DNA of 7,573 bases, from positions 1-7,573 of the forward strand of contig DASXMX010000519.1 of the NCBI GenBank assembly GCA_036495445.1, in the 5' to 3' direction. Position 1 is the first letter of the stretch; every line of letters starts with the position of its first letter. The stretch is from DASXMX01 sp036495445. Its GTDB lineage: Bacteria; Planctomycetota; Phycisphaerae; Tepidisphaerales; Tepidisphaeraceae. This document shows positions 1 through 5,146 of this stretch, piece after piece. A program made the position numbers and the translations under genes. The notes beneath the pieces are model-generated. The model made no database searches, was not told where the DNA came from, and saw only the letters and a program-made list of their open reading frames with translations.

Positions 1-34
1 CATCTGTGTGCATCTGTGCCCCATCTGTGGCTAA
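1..34. repeat. ATCTGTG decamer intergenic repeat, copy 1 (truncated by the window edge)
   Basis: Three near-copies of a 10-bp unit, CATCTGTGKB, start at 1, 11 and 22, with one extra base before the third. The first 18 bases, CATCTGTGTGCATCTGTG, recur exactly at 3272-3289. The reverse complement of 3182-3214 also matches this copy closely, including the flanking CTGTGGCTAA. The copy lies upstream of the BlaI operon and probably extends beyond the window. Its function is unknown; it looks like a dispersed non-coding repeat. Confidence 0.75.
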
Positions 35-69
35 AAACACACAGCTCTCGGCGCATTTCAATTTTGTTG

Positions 70-99
70 TTGCACCGATGACTACAACTGTAGTAGGAT
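70..99 (+). promoter_or_regulatory. Candidate promoter of the blaI-M56 operon
   Basis: TTGCAC (70-75) and TAGGAT (94-99) are separated by 18 bases and resemble sigma-70 -35 and -10 boxes, each imperfectly. The region is clearly more AT-rich than its surroundings. The first BlaI-type palindrome lies in the spacer, and the second lies just downstream of the -10 box, around the expected transcription start. This is the geometry expected for a repressed promoter. The predicted leader before the ATG at 130 is only about 20-25 bases. The boxes themselves are inferred and weaker evidence than the operators. Confidence 0.45.
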
Positions 100-120
100 G
101 GTCGGCGACAATTGTAGTCA
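79..120. promoter_or_regulatory. Paired BlaI/MecI-type operators
   Basis: Site 1 (81-94) is a perfect dyad, ACTACA-AC-TGTAGT, containing TACA-N2-TGTA, the half-site pair recognised by BlaI/MecI repressors in staphylococci. Site 2 (105-118) keeps ACA-AT-TGTAGT but has G instead of T at the first position of its left TACA. The two centres are 24 bases apart, a little over two helical turns. The outer arms also form a perfect 9-bp inverted repeat, TGACTACAA (79-87) with TTGTAGTCA (112-120). The repressor gene begins ten bases downstream, so autoregulation is the natural reading. Binding is inferred, not shown. Confidence 0.8.
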
Positions 121-129
121 CACAGTTCC

Positions 130-543
130 ATGCCAAAGATGCCACAGATCACGGACGCGGAGTGGGAGGTGATGAAGGCCCTCTGGGCGGCGGGGCCGCT
201 GACGGCGGGCGGGGTCGTGCGCAAGCTGGAGGGGCGGCGGGCGACCGACTGGCGGCCGCGGACGATCAAGACGCTGCTCGCCCGCCTGGCGCGCAAGGGG
301 GCGGTCGCCACGGAGCGGGTCGAGGGGGCCTCGCCGCCGGCGTTCCTGTACCGGGCGCGCGTGACGCGCCCGGCGTGCGCCCGGCGGGAGGGGCGGTCGT
401 TCCTCCGGCGGGTGTATGATGGGGCGCTGGCCCCGGCCCTGCTGCACTTCCTCGAAGGGGCCGACCTCTCGGCCGACGACGTCCGGCGGCTCCGCCGGTT
501 GCTCGAAGAGGCCGGGAGATCGTCGAACAAGGAGGGCAGGTGA
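130..543 (+). CDS. BlaI/MecI/CopY-family transcriptional repressor
   Basis: This 137-residue protein is a winged-helix DNA-binding repressor of the BlaI/MecI (penicillinase repressor) family, close to the usual family length of 120-130. The opening ITDAEWEVMKALW (residues 6-18) is the typical first helix, and TIKTLLARLARKGAV (about 46-60) is the recognition helix and wing entry. The C-terminal third (about 85-130) is helical and should form the dimerisation region. In BlaI/MecI systems a cognate M56 protease triggers cleavage of the repressor and so releases the operators. Two such operators lie immediately upstream. The stop codon overlaps the start of the M56 gene, so the two are translationally coupled. 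There is no clear Shine-Dalgarno site; ATG 139 is an alternative start, but 130 keeps the full N-terminus. The regulated genes beyond its own operon are unknown. Confidence 0.93.
   Translation: MPKMPQITDAEWEVMKALWAAGPLTAGGVVRKLEGRRATDWRPRTIKTLLARLARKGAVATERVEGASPPAFLYRARVTRPACARREGRSFLRRVYDGALAPALLHFLEGADLSADDVRRLRRLLEEAGRSSNKEGR
531..535 (+). promoter_or_regulatory. Ribosome binding site of the M56 gene
   Basis: GGAGG lies seven bases before ATG 543 but only four before the alternative GTG 540. The spacing favours the ATG, which shares its A with the TGA stop of the repressor gene (TGATG), a typical arrangement for translational coupling. Confidence 0.7.
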
Positions 544-3149
544 TGATCGCCGCCGGGATGCCTTGCTTCGATTTGGCCGCGATGGCGAGTTGGTCAAGGC
601 TCGCGGATTCGCCCCTGGTCCGGGCGGCCGCCCAATGGGCGTGGCACGCGTCGTGGCAGGCGACGCTCCTGGCCGCACTCGTGCTGGTCGTCCGCGCGAT
701 GCTGGGGAAACGGCTGAGCGCCCGGGCGAGAGCGGCGTTGTGGTGGGTCGTGCTCGCCCGGTTGTTGCTCCCGCCCGTGCCGCTGCACCGGCCGACGCTG
801 TGGCATCGTCCGCTGTCCGCGCCTGTTGCCACGATCCGGGCTGCACCCATCCCGACGCCGCTCGCCGGCCAGGCCGTTCCGGCGCCCGATCCCGCTCCGA
901 TCCCGCTCCGCCCCGCGCAAACGACGCCCCTGAATGTCGTTTTCCGGAACACCGTTGCCCCAAAACCGGCAGCGCCGATTTCGGCCGAGCCGGTCCGCGC
1001 GCCGTCCCGTGCGCCGATCGCCTCGTTGGTTGCGCGATGGCTCCAACTCATCCACGATGTGCTCCCATGGCTTGCGGTCCTTTGGGCCGTGGGCGTGGTT
1101 TTGCTTCTGACCCGACTGATCGGCGGCGCGGTGGCCGTCGCGTACCGGCTGCGACGGATGAAACCGTTGCATGACCCGATCCTCGAGTCCGCAGTGGCAG
1201 CGTGTGCATCTCAGATGGGTACCGCGCTGCCGTCCCGAGTGCTCGCCGCTCCGGGATTTGGCGGTCCGGCGGTGGCGGGGTTCGTGCGGCCCGCGTTGCT
1301 CGTTCCGCCCGACCTTCCCGCACGCCTCACCGGTGATGAATTGCGGCTCGTGCTCCTGCACGAACTGGCCCACGTCAAACGGCGTGACCTGCCGCTGTCC
1401 TGGCTGTTGGGCGTCCTCGCGGCGCTGCACTGGTTCAACCCGGTGCTGGCCTGGGCGATCCGCCGGATGCGGGCGGACCGCGAACTTGCTTGCGATGAGG
1501 CGGCGATCCGCGCCGCCGGCCCCGATCCCGACCCGGGCCGTGGCCGGGCCTACGGCGCCGCACTGCTGCGGCTGGCGGAATTGCTGTCGAACCGATTCCG
1601 GCCCGAAGACGAGTCGTCCCCCCTTGCCATCCCGGCGGGGATCCCCGCCGCCCCCGGGGTGTTGCCGGCTTTCCGAACCGCGCGGGAACTCGATCGGAGG
1701 ATTGCCATGGCCGTCCGCGTTTTCCCCTCCCGTTCGCTGTGGCCGATGCTGCTGTGCGGCGGCTTGCTCGTGGCCGCCGGCGTGCTGCTGGTCGATGCCG
1801 CCGAGCCGTTCGCCCGCCCTGCCGTCGCGACCTCGCGTCCGCTCCAGTCCCCGGCTTTGGTCACCCGGCCTGCCGCCGGCCAAGTCAGATCGGTCCCGGT
1901 CCTTGGCGAAATCCCAATCCTCGGGCGGCTGTTCCAAGTCGCCGCGCCCGGGGAACGCCCATCCGCTCAGAATGAGAACGCGCCTGACGCCGGCGGGGGC
2001 CGGCCCACCCCACCGCCTGCTTCAGTGCCGGCCGCGGTGGCCGCGCCTGCGCAGGAAGCCGCGCCCGCTCCCGCGGCGACGCCCGCCCCGAACCAAGCGA
2101 ACGCGCCGGACGGCCGGCTCGATGTGATCCGCGCGAAGCTCGATGCCAAGCACGCCGAACTCGCGGCCGCGAGCGAGGCCCTCGCCGCCGCCGAGCATGC
2201 GGCCGATTCGCACGCGATCAGCAAGGTCGATCTGCTGCAGGCCAAGGCGAACGTCGCCCGGCTGCGGGCGGAACAGGTCGAGCTTGAATGGGACTACAAG
2301 TCGGCCACCGCCGCCGCGGAACATCCGCAACCGTCGCCGGTGCCGACCGCCGCGGAGGCGCCGGCCGCGCCGCCGGCCGGCCTCGCCGCGCCGCAGCCGA
2401 CGCGGTACGGTCCCGGGCCCAACGCGCCGGTGCCGACAGCCGGCGTGGCTGCTCCCGCGGGAGTTGGAGGGATGCCCGGCGGCCCCACCGCGCAAGGGCA
2501 GGCGCATCCGGGCGGGGGCCCTGTCGCCGGCGCCCCGCACATCGAGACCGACGCCGAACGCGCCGCCGACGCCGAAACCGAAGTGAAGCTTCAACGAGTG
2601 CTGTCTGAAATTAACTTCAACGGCGTGGGTTTGTCCGATGTGATCGCTTTCATGAGGGACACCACGGGCCTCGGCTACTTCGTCGATTGGGCCGCGCTTA
2701 AGGATGCGGGCGTCGACCAGAACGCGCCCGTAACGATGCAGGCCAAGGGGCTCCCGGCCGCCGTGGACCTCGACCGCATCCTGAGATCCGCGGGCGGCGA
2801 CGTCCGCCTGGGCTACGTCGTCGATAACGGGCAGGTCTTCATCTCCACCGCCGAGCGCCTGAACCAGATGCTGGTGACGCGGACGTACGACGTCAGCGGG
2901 CTGCCGCCGGATAAGGACCTGCCGAAGCTGATCGAGAAGTTCGTCGCCCCCGACAGTTGGGTCGACAACGGCGGGGAAATCGGGCAGATCGAGCGGTTCG
3001 GCGATCGCCTGATCGTCACGCAGAGCAAGTTGAACTTTCCCCAACTCGACCGCTTCATGGCCCTGCTCCAGGTCCACACGACGACCGCCACGACCACGGC
3101 GACCGAGAAGACCGCCGCGCCTGCTGCCAACGAGCCGGCCGCGCGATGA
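543..3149 (+). CDS. BlaR1-like M56 membrane metallopeptidase with secretin-like sensor tail
   Basis: This 868-residue protein (869 if GTG 540 is used) is an M56-family integral membrane zinc protease and the likely signal transducer for the adjacent BlaI repressor. Hydrophobic segments lie near residues 31-50, 62-78, 176-196 and 399-418. The zinc site is HELAH (273-277), continuing into VKRRD, with a third ligand candidate at E314 in RELACDEA. After the last membrane segment comes VPVLGEIPILGRLFQV (451-466), which matches the conserved motif of the secretin barrel domain. A Pro/Ala-rich linker, a charged heptad-like helix (about 526-590) and a second Pro/Gly/Ala-rich linker follow. The end holds an STN/secretin-N0-like module (about 687-775), then RTYDV (780-784) and a SW...GGEIG segment (805-814). 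No transpeptidase SxxK domain is evident, so a beta-lactam is unlikely to be the ligand. Classical BlaR1 is about 600 residues, so this tail is much longer. The signal sensed is unknown. Confidence 0.92.
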   Translation: MIAAGMPCFDLAAMASWSRLADSPLVRAAAQWAWHASWQATLLAALVLVVRAMLGKRLSARARAALWWVVLARLLLPPVPLHRPTLWHRPLSAPVATIRAAPIPTPLAGQAVPAPDPAPIPLRPAQTTPLNVVFRNTVAPKPAAPISAEPVRAPSRAPIASLVARWLQLIHDVLPWLAVLWAVGVVLLLTRLIGGAVAVAYRLRRMKPLHDPILESAVAACASQMGTALPSRVLAAPGFGGPAVAGFVRPALLVPPDLPARLTGDELRLVLLHELAHVKRRDLPLSWLLGVLAALHWFNPVLAWAIRRMRADRELACDEAAIRAAGPDPDPGRGRAYGAALLRLAELLSNRFRPEDESSPLAIPAGIPAAPGVLPAFRTARELDRRIAMAVRVFPSRSLWPMLLCGGLLVAAGVLLVDAAEPFARPAVATSRPLQSPALVTRPAAGQVRSVPVLGEIPILGRLFQVAAPGERPSAQNENAPDAGGGRPTPPPASVPAAVAAPAQEAAPAPAATPAPNQANAPDGRLDVIRAKLDAKHAELAAASEALAAAEHAADSHAISKVDLLQAKANVARLRAEQVELEWDYKSATAAAEHPQPSPVPTAAEAPAAPPAGLAAPQPTRYGPGPNAPVPTAGVAAPAGVGGMPGGPTAQGQAHPGGGPVAGAPHIETDAERAADAETEVKLQRVLSEINFNGVGLSDVIAFMRDTTGLGYFVDWAALKDAGVDQNAPVTMQAKGLPAAVDLDRILRSAGGDVRLGYVVDNGQVFISTAERLNQMLVTRTYDVSGLPPDKDLPKLIEKFVAPDSWVDNGGEIGQIERFGDRLIVTQSKLNFPQLDRFMALLQVHTTTATTTATEKTAAPAANEPAAR

Positions 3150-3181
3150 TCCGAAAACACGCAGGAAATGCCAAGGAGTTG

Positions 3182-3292
3182 TTAGCCACAGGTGGGGACA
3201 GATGCACACAGATGAAATTTAGATTTGAAATCTCGGATTTGAGATCTCAAGTCGAAACTCGTATCTGTGTTCATCTGTGTGCATCTGTGGCT
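3182..3292. repeat. ATCTGTG inverted-repeat element between the M56 and oxidoreductase genes
   Basis: ACAGATGCACACAGATGAA (3198-3216) is the exact reverse complement of 3270-3288, giving 19-bp perfect arms around a 53-base centre. A second pair, AGCCACAG (3184-3191) with CTGTGGCT (3285-3292), frames the element but partly competes with the first pairing. The right arm consists of three tandem decamers starting at 3262, 3272 and 3282. The element occupies much of the intergenic space and is far more AT-rich than the genes. It could form a cruciform in DNA or a hairpin in RNA. It lacks a U-tract, so it is not a standard intrinsic terminator. No transposase is present nearby. Confidence 0.8.
3221..3250. 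repeat. Small palindromes in the centre of the inverted repeat
   Basis: The loop of the inverted repeat holds GATTTGAAATC (3222-3232), symmetrical around one base, and TTGAGATCTCAA (3239-3250), a perfect 12-bp palindrome. They form a small AT-rich symmetrical cluster. They may be part of a dispersed repeat or a binding site; the sequence does not decide between these. Confidence 0.5.
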
Positions 3293-3310
3293 CATTTTCT
3301 TTTGGCTGTT

Positions 3311-3337
3311 CTCTCCGTGAGAGGATCAAGAGGATCA
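3311..3337 (+). repeat. Short hairpin and 9-bp tandem duplication before the oxidoreductase gene
   Basis: CTCTC-CGT-GAGAG (3311-3323) forms a perfect 5-bp stem. AGAGGATCA then occurs twice in direct tandem (3320-3328 and 3329-3337). Each copy carries an AGAGG Shine-Dalgarno-like core; the second (3329-3333) sits five bases before ATG 3339 and is the probable ribosome binding site. The first copy overlaps the hairpin's right arm. Confidence 0.55.
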
Positions 3338-3338
3338 C

Positions 3339-4475
3339 ATGAACCGGATCGCCGCGCTGTCCTGCCTCGTGCTCTCGGCCTGTTCCGTTCTCTCCGCCGC
3401 GCCGCAGCCTGCGACCCGGCTCAAGCTCGGCATCGTGGGGCTGGTCCACGGGCACGCGGAGGGATTCTTCCGGGGCGGCGCGCTCGTCCCGGCGGGCGGG
3501 TTGCTGAATCGGCCGGACGTCGAACTCGTCGGCATCGTCGAGCCGGACCGGAAGCTGTTTGACTCGTACGCCAAGCGCCTGCACCTGCCGGCCGCGCTGT
3601 ACTTTTCGAGCATCGCCGAGATGGTGAATGCCGCGCATCCGCAGGCCGTGCTGGTCTGCACCGCGCCGACGGCGCACCGGCAGGTGGTCGAGGAATGCGC
3701 GCCGCTGGGCGTGCACGTGATGATGGAAAAGCCGCTGGCGACCACGTACGCCGACGCGCTGGCGATCCAGCACGCGGCCGAGCAGGGGAAGATCCACGTG
3801 CTGGTCGATTTCGAGACAACCTGGTACGCCAGCAACGCCCACGCGGCCAATCTCCTCAAGTCCGGCGACCTCGGCCCGCTGGTCAAAGCCGTCTTCCGCG
3901 ACGGGCACCCCGGCCCGGTCAAGATCCACGTCCAGCCGGAGTTCCTCGCCTGGCTGAGAGACCCCAAGCAGGGCGGCGACGGCGCGCTGGTCGACTTCGG
4001 CTGCTACGGGGCCAACCTGATGACTTGGCTGATGAACGGCCAGGCGCCGCAATCCGTCACCGCCGTCACCAAGCGGATGCAGCCGGACCTGTATCCCAAG
4101 GTCGACGACGAGGCCGAGATCATCCTCAACTACCCGAACGCGGTCGCCATCCTGCAGGCCTCGTGGAACTGGCCGTTCAACGTCAAGCAGATGGACGTCT
4201 ACGGCCGCACGGGCTACGCGAAGGCGATCGATTCGAAGAATATCGAAGTGCGCACCGAGCGCCACGATGAGAAGAACGATTCGTCTAAACCCGCGCCGCT
4301 CGCGCCGCCGTACGACGACCCGATCCACTACCTTGCGGCCGTGATCAGTGGCGAGATTCAGGAGGGGGATGATCTGTCGTCGATGAAGAACAACATGATC
4401 GTCACCGAGATCCTCGACGCGGCGTTTCAGTCCGCCGAGACAGGGACGACGATCACGCTGCCGCCGAAGCCGTGA
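3339..4475 (+). CDS. Exported Gfo/Idh/MocA-family oxidoreductase
   Basis: This 378-residue protein belongs to the Gfo/Idh/MocA family of NAD(P)-dependent oxidoreductases, which mostly act on sugars, inositols and their derivatives. The Rossmann-type start LKLGIVGLVHGHAEGF has a degenerate dinucleotide loop seen in one subgroup of the family. EKP at 130-132 contains the conserved catalytic Lys131, and GGDGALVDFGCYGAN (D219 onward) is the family's second-domain motif. The N-terminus is hydrophobic after MNR and contains LSAC (12-15), a possible lipobox; otherwise a signal peptidase I site near the following Ala residues is plausible. Either way it is probably exported. No twin-arginine motif is visible, although many exported relatives use the Tat route to carry bound cofactor. 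AGAGG five bases upstream supports the start. The substrate cannot be named; sugar or uronate processing would fit the nearby pectate lyase, but they are not an obvious operon. Confidence 0.93.
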   Translation: MNRIAALSCLVLSACSVLSAAPQPATRLKLGIVGLVHGHAEGFFRGGALVPAGGLLNRPDVELVGIVEPDRKLFDSYAKRLHLPAALYFSSIAEMVNAAHPQAVLVCTAPTAHRQVVEECAPLGVHVMMEKPLATTYADALAIQHAAEQGKIHVLVDFETTWYASNAHAANLLKSGDLGPLVKAVFRDGHPGPVKIHVQPEFLAWLRDPKQGGDGALVDFGCYGANLMTWLMNGQAPQSVTAVTKRMQPDLYPKVDDEAEIILNYPNAVAILQASWNWPFNVKQMDVYGRTGYAKAIDSKNIEVRTERHDEKNDSSKPAPLAPPYDDPIHYLAAVISGEIQEGDDLSSMKNNMIVTEILDAAFQSAETGTTITLPPKP

Positions 4476-4494
4476 TTCGCTGGACGCCCGGCGA

Positions 4495-4500
4495 TATGAT
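4495..4500 (+). promoter_or_regulatory. Possible -10 box of a leaderless promoter
   Basis: TATGAT is followed after six bases by ATG 4507, the expected distance from a -10 box to a transcription start. If real, the antitoxin-like message would be leaderless. No convincing -35 box is visible, and the site sits only 20 bases after the oxidoreductase stop. Confidence 0.3.
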
Positions 4501-4506
4501 TTACGT

Positions 4507-4588
4507 ATGGCCCCAATGACTTCCAGCCCCTTGCGACTTCGGCCGCTGGCCAAGAAAAGCATGGCTCGACTGGTCGCGCGCGAAGCAC
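4507..4588 (+). pseudogene. N-terminal fragment of a frameshifted antitoxin-like gene
   Basis: From ATG 4507 (or ATG 4516) this frame reads MTSSPLRLRPLAKKSMARLV, a typical start of small ribbon-helix-helix type antitoxins. It then runs into an implausible Arg/Gly-rich frame. The next frame supplies the missing continuation, AKHVGISVEDYARQLIEDGL, which starts around 4580. Restoring one CG dinucleotide in the run GCGCGCG (4575-4581) would join them as LVARAKHVGISVEDYARQL. The frameshift is either real decay or a sequencing error in a GC dinucleotide run. Confidence 0.5.
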
Positions 4589-4981
4589 GTGGGTATTTCC
4601 GTGGAGGATTATGCCAGGCAACTGATCGAGGACGGGCTGTCGCTGGAACGGGAAGCCGAGTCGATGACGATTGCCGAAATCATGGCGCCGGTGAGAAAGG
4701 CGGCCGGCGCGGTCGACGAGGCCGAGATCGTCCGACTTGTCGAAGCGGCCCGGAACGATCATCACGGCTGCAAGCCGGCACGCGGCAGAAGGCGAAAGGG
4801 CATTGTCATGGCGTCGCACGTCTTCGATGAAATGGCGGATCGGATCGAGCGGCTGAAAACCGCCATATCGATCCGGCGCGGTCTGGAGGACGTCGCTGCA
4901 GGGCAGACTCGCCCGGCGCGACAGACGATTGAAGGGTTGGCTGCCGAGCTCGGATTGAAGCTCGACCAAGACCTCACATGA
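4589..4981 (+). CDS. Antitoxin-like protein, probably the remainder of a frameshifted gene
   Basis: The open frame begins at GTG 4589 without a Shine-Dalgarno site and encodes 130 residues. GISVEDYARQLIEDGLSLERE (2-22) and the following EIMAPVR...VDEAEIVRLVEAARNDHH resemble small plasmid-type antitoxins that normally sit next to a PIN-domain toxin. The true N-terminus seems to lie in another frame at 4507-4588. The last 57 residues, from internal Met at 4808 (AAAGGG seven bases upstream), contain RRGLEDVAAGQTRPARQ and look like the C-terminal half of a different antitoxin type, so the gene may be a fusion or may hold an internal start. No toxin gene follows: the next gene is a pectate lyase. 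An orphan, decaying antitoxin is the best reading, but a real small regulator is possible. The family assignment rests on motif recall. Confidence 0.5.
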   Translation: MGISVEDYARQLIEDGLSLEREAESMTIAEIMAPVRKAAGAVDEAEIVRLVEAARNDHHGCKPARGRRRKGIVMASHVFDEMADRIERLKTAISIRRGLEDVAAGQTRPARQTIEGLAAELGLKLDQDLT

Positions 4982-5027
4982 TCCCCGTGAATGAACGTTC
5001 CGACTCGCGGCCTGGCCCGAGCATTAA

Positions 5028-5055
5028 TTGACACGATTCTGCCGTTGACTATGGT
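5028..5055 (+). promoter_or_regulatory. Candidate sigma-70 promoter of the pectate lyase gene
   Basis: TTGACA (5028-5033) is a perfect -35 consensus. After a 16-base spacer it is followed by TATGGT (5050-5055), which matches four of six -10 positions. The predicted transcript would start near 5062 and leave a leader of about 85 bases before ATG 5147. This argues against translation from the earlier in-frame ATG at 4991. Confidence 0.5.
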
Positions 5056-5133
5056 TGCATTGCACGGCGGCTTCCTGACCCGGTCCGGTCGTTCTTATCC
5101 GATTTCCAAACACGTCCTGCCCGCCGCGCGCCG

Positions 5134-5139
5134 AAGGAG
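5134..5139 (+). promoter_or_regulatory. Ribosome binding site deciding the pectate lyase start
   Basis: AAGGAG stands seven bases before ATG 5147. Translation from here begins directly with a signal peptide. The upstream in-frame ATG 4991 has no such site and would bury the signal peptide inside the protein. Confidence 0.8.
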
Positions 5140-5146
5140 CGATGCC

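Noticed and set aside
6..419. Open frame covering the repeat and the repressor gene in another frame
   Set aside because: It starts in the ATCTGTG repeat and reads a shadow frame of the BlaI-family gene.
594..1937. Long antisense open frames (also 2022-3209, 3219-4562 and 5660-7276 on the - strand)
   Set aside because: They lie opposite well-supported genes, give Arg/Gly/Pro-rich low-information proteins, and are the usual by-product of high GC codon use.
1981..2560. Pro/Ala/Gly-rich repeats in the M56 tail as a mobile or tandem DNA repeat
   Set aside because: Composition is low-complexity but no regular repeat unit is visible; it reads as flexible protein linkers on either side of a helix.
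543..3149. Beta-lactam sensor BlaR1 involved in antibiotic resistance
   Set aside because: No penicillin-binding transpeptidase domain or SxxK motif is evident in the tail, and no beta-lactamase or PBP gene lies nearby.
3182..3292. CRISPR-like array
   Set aside because: The 10-bp units are directly abutting, have no spacers, and occur as inverted arms; no cas genes are present.
3182..3292. Intrinsic terminator of the M56 operon
   Set aside because: The stem is separated by a 53-base loop and lacks a GC-rich short stem followed by a U-run; it may still affect transcript ends.
4991..5146. Extending the pectate lyase to ATG 4991
   Set aside because: It would place the signal peptide 52 residues inside the protein, overlap the TTGACA promoter, and ignore AAGGAG before ATG 5147.
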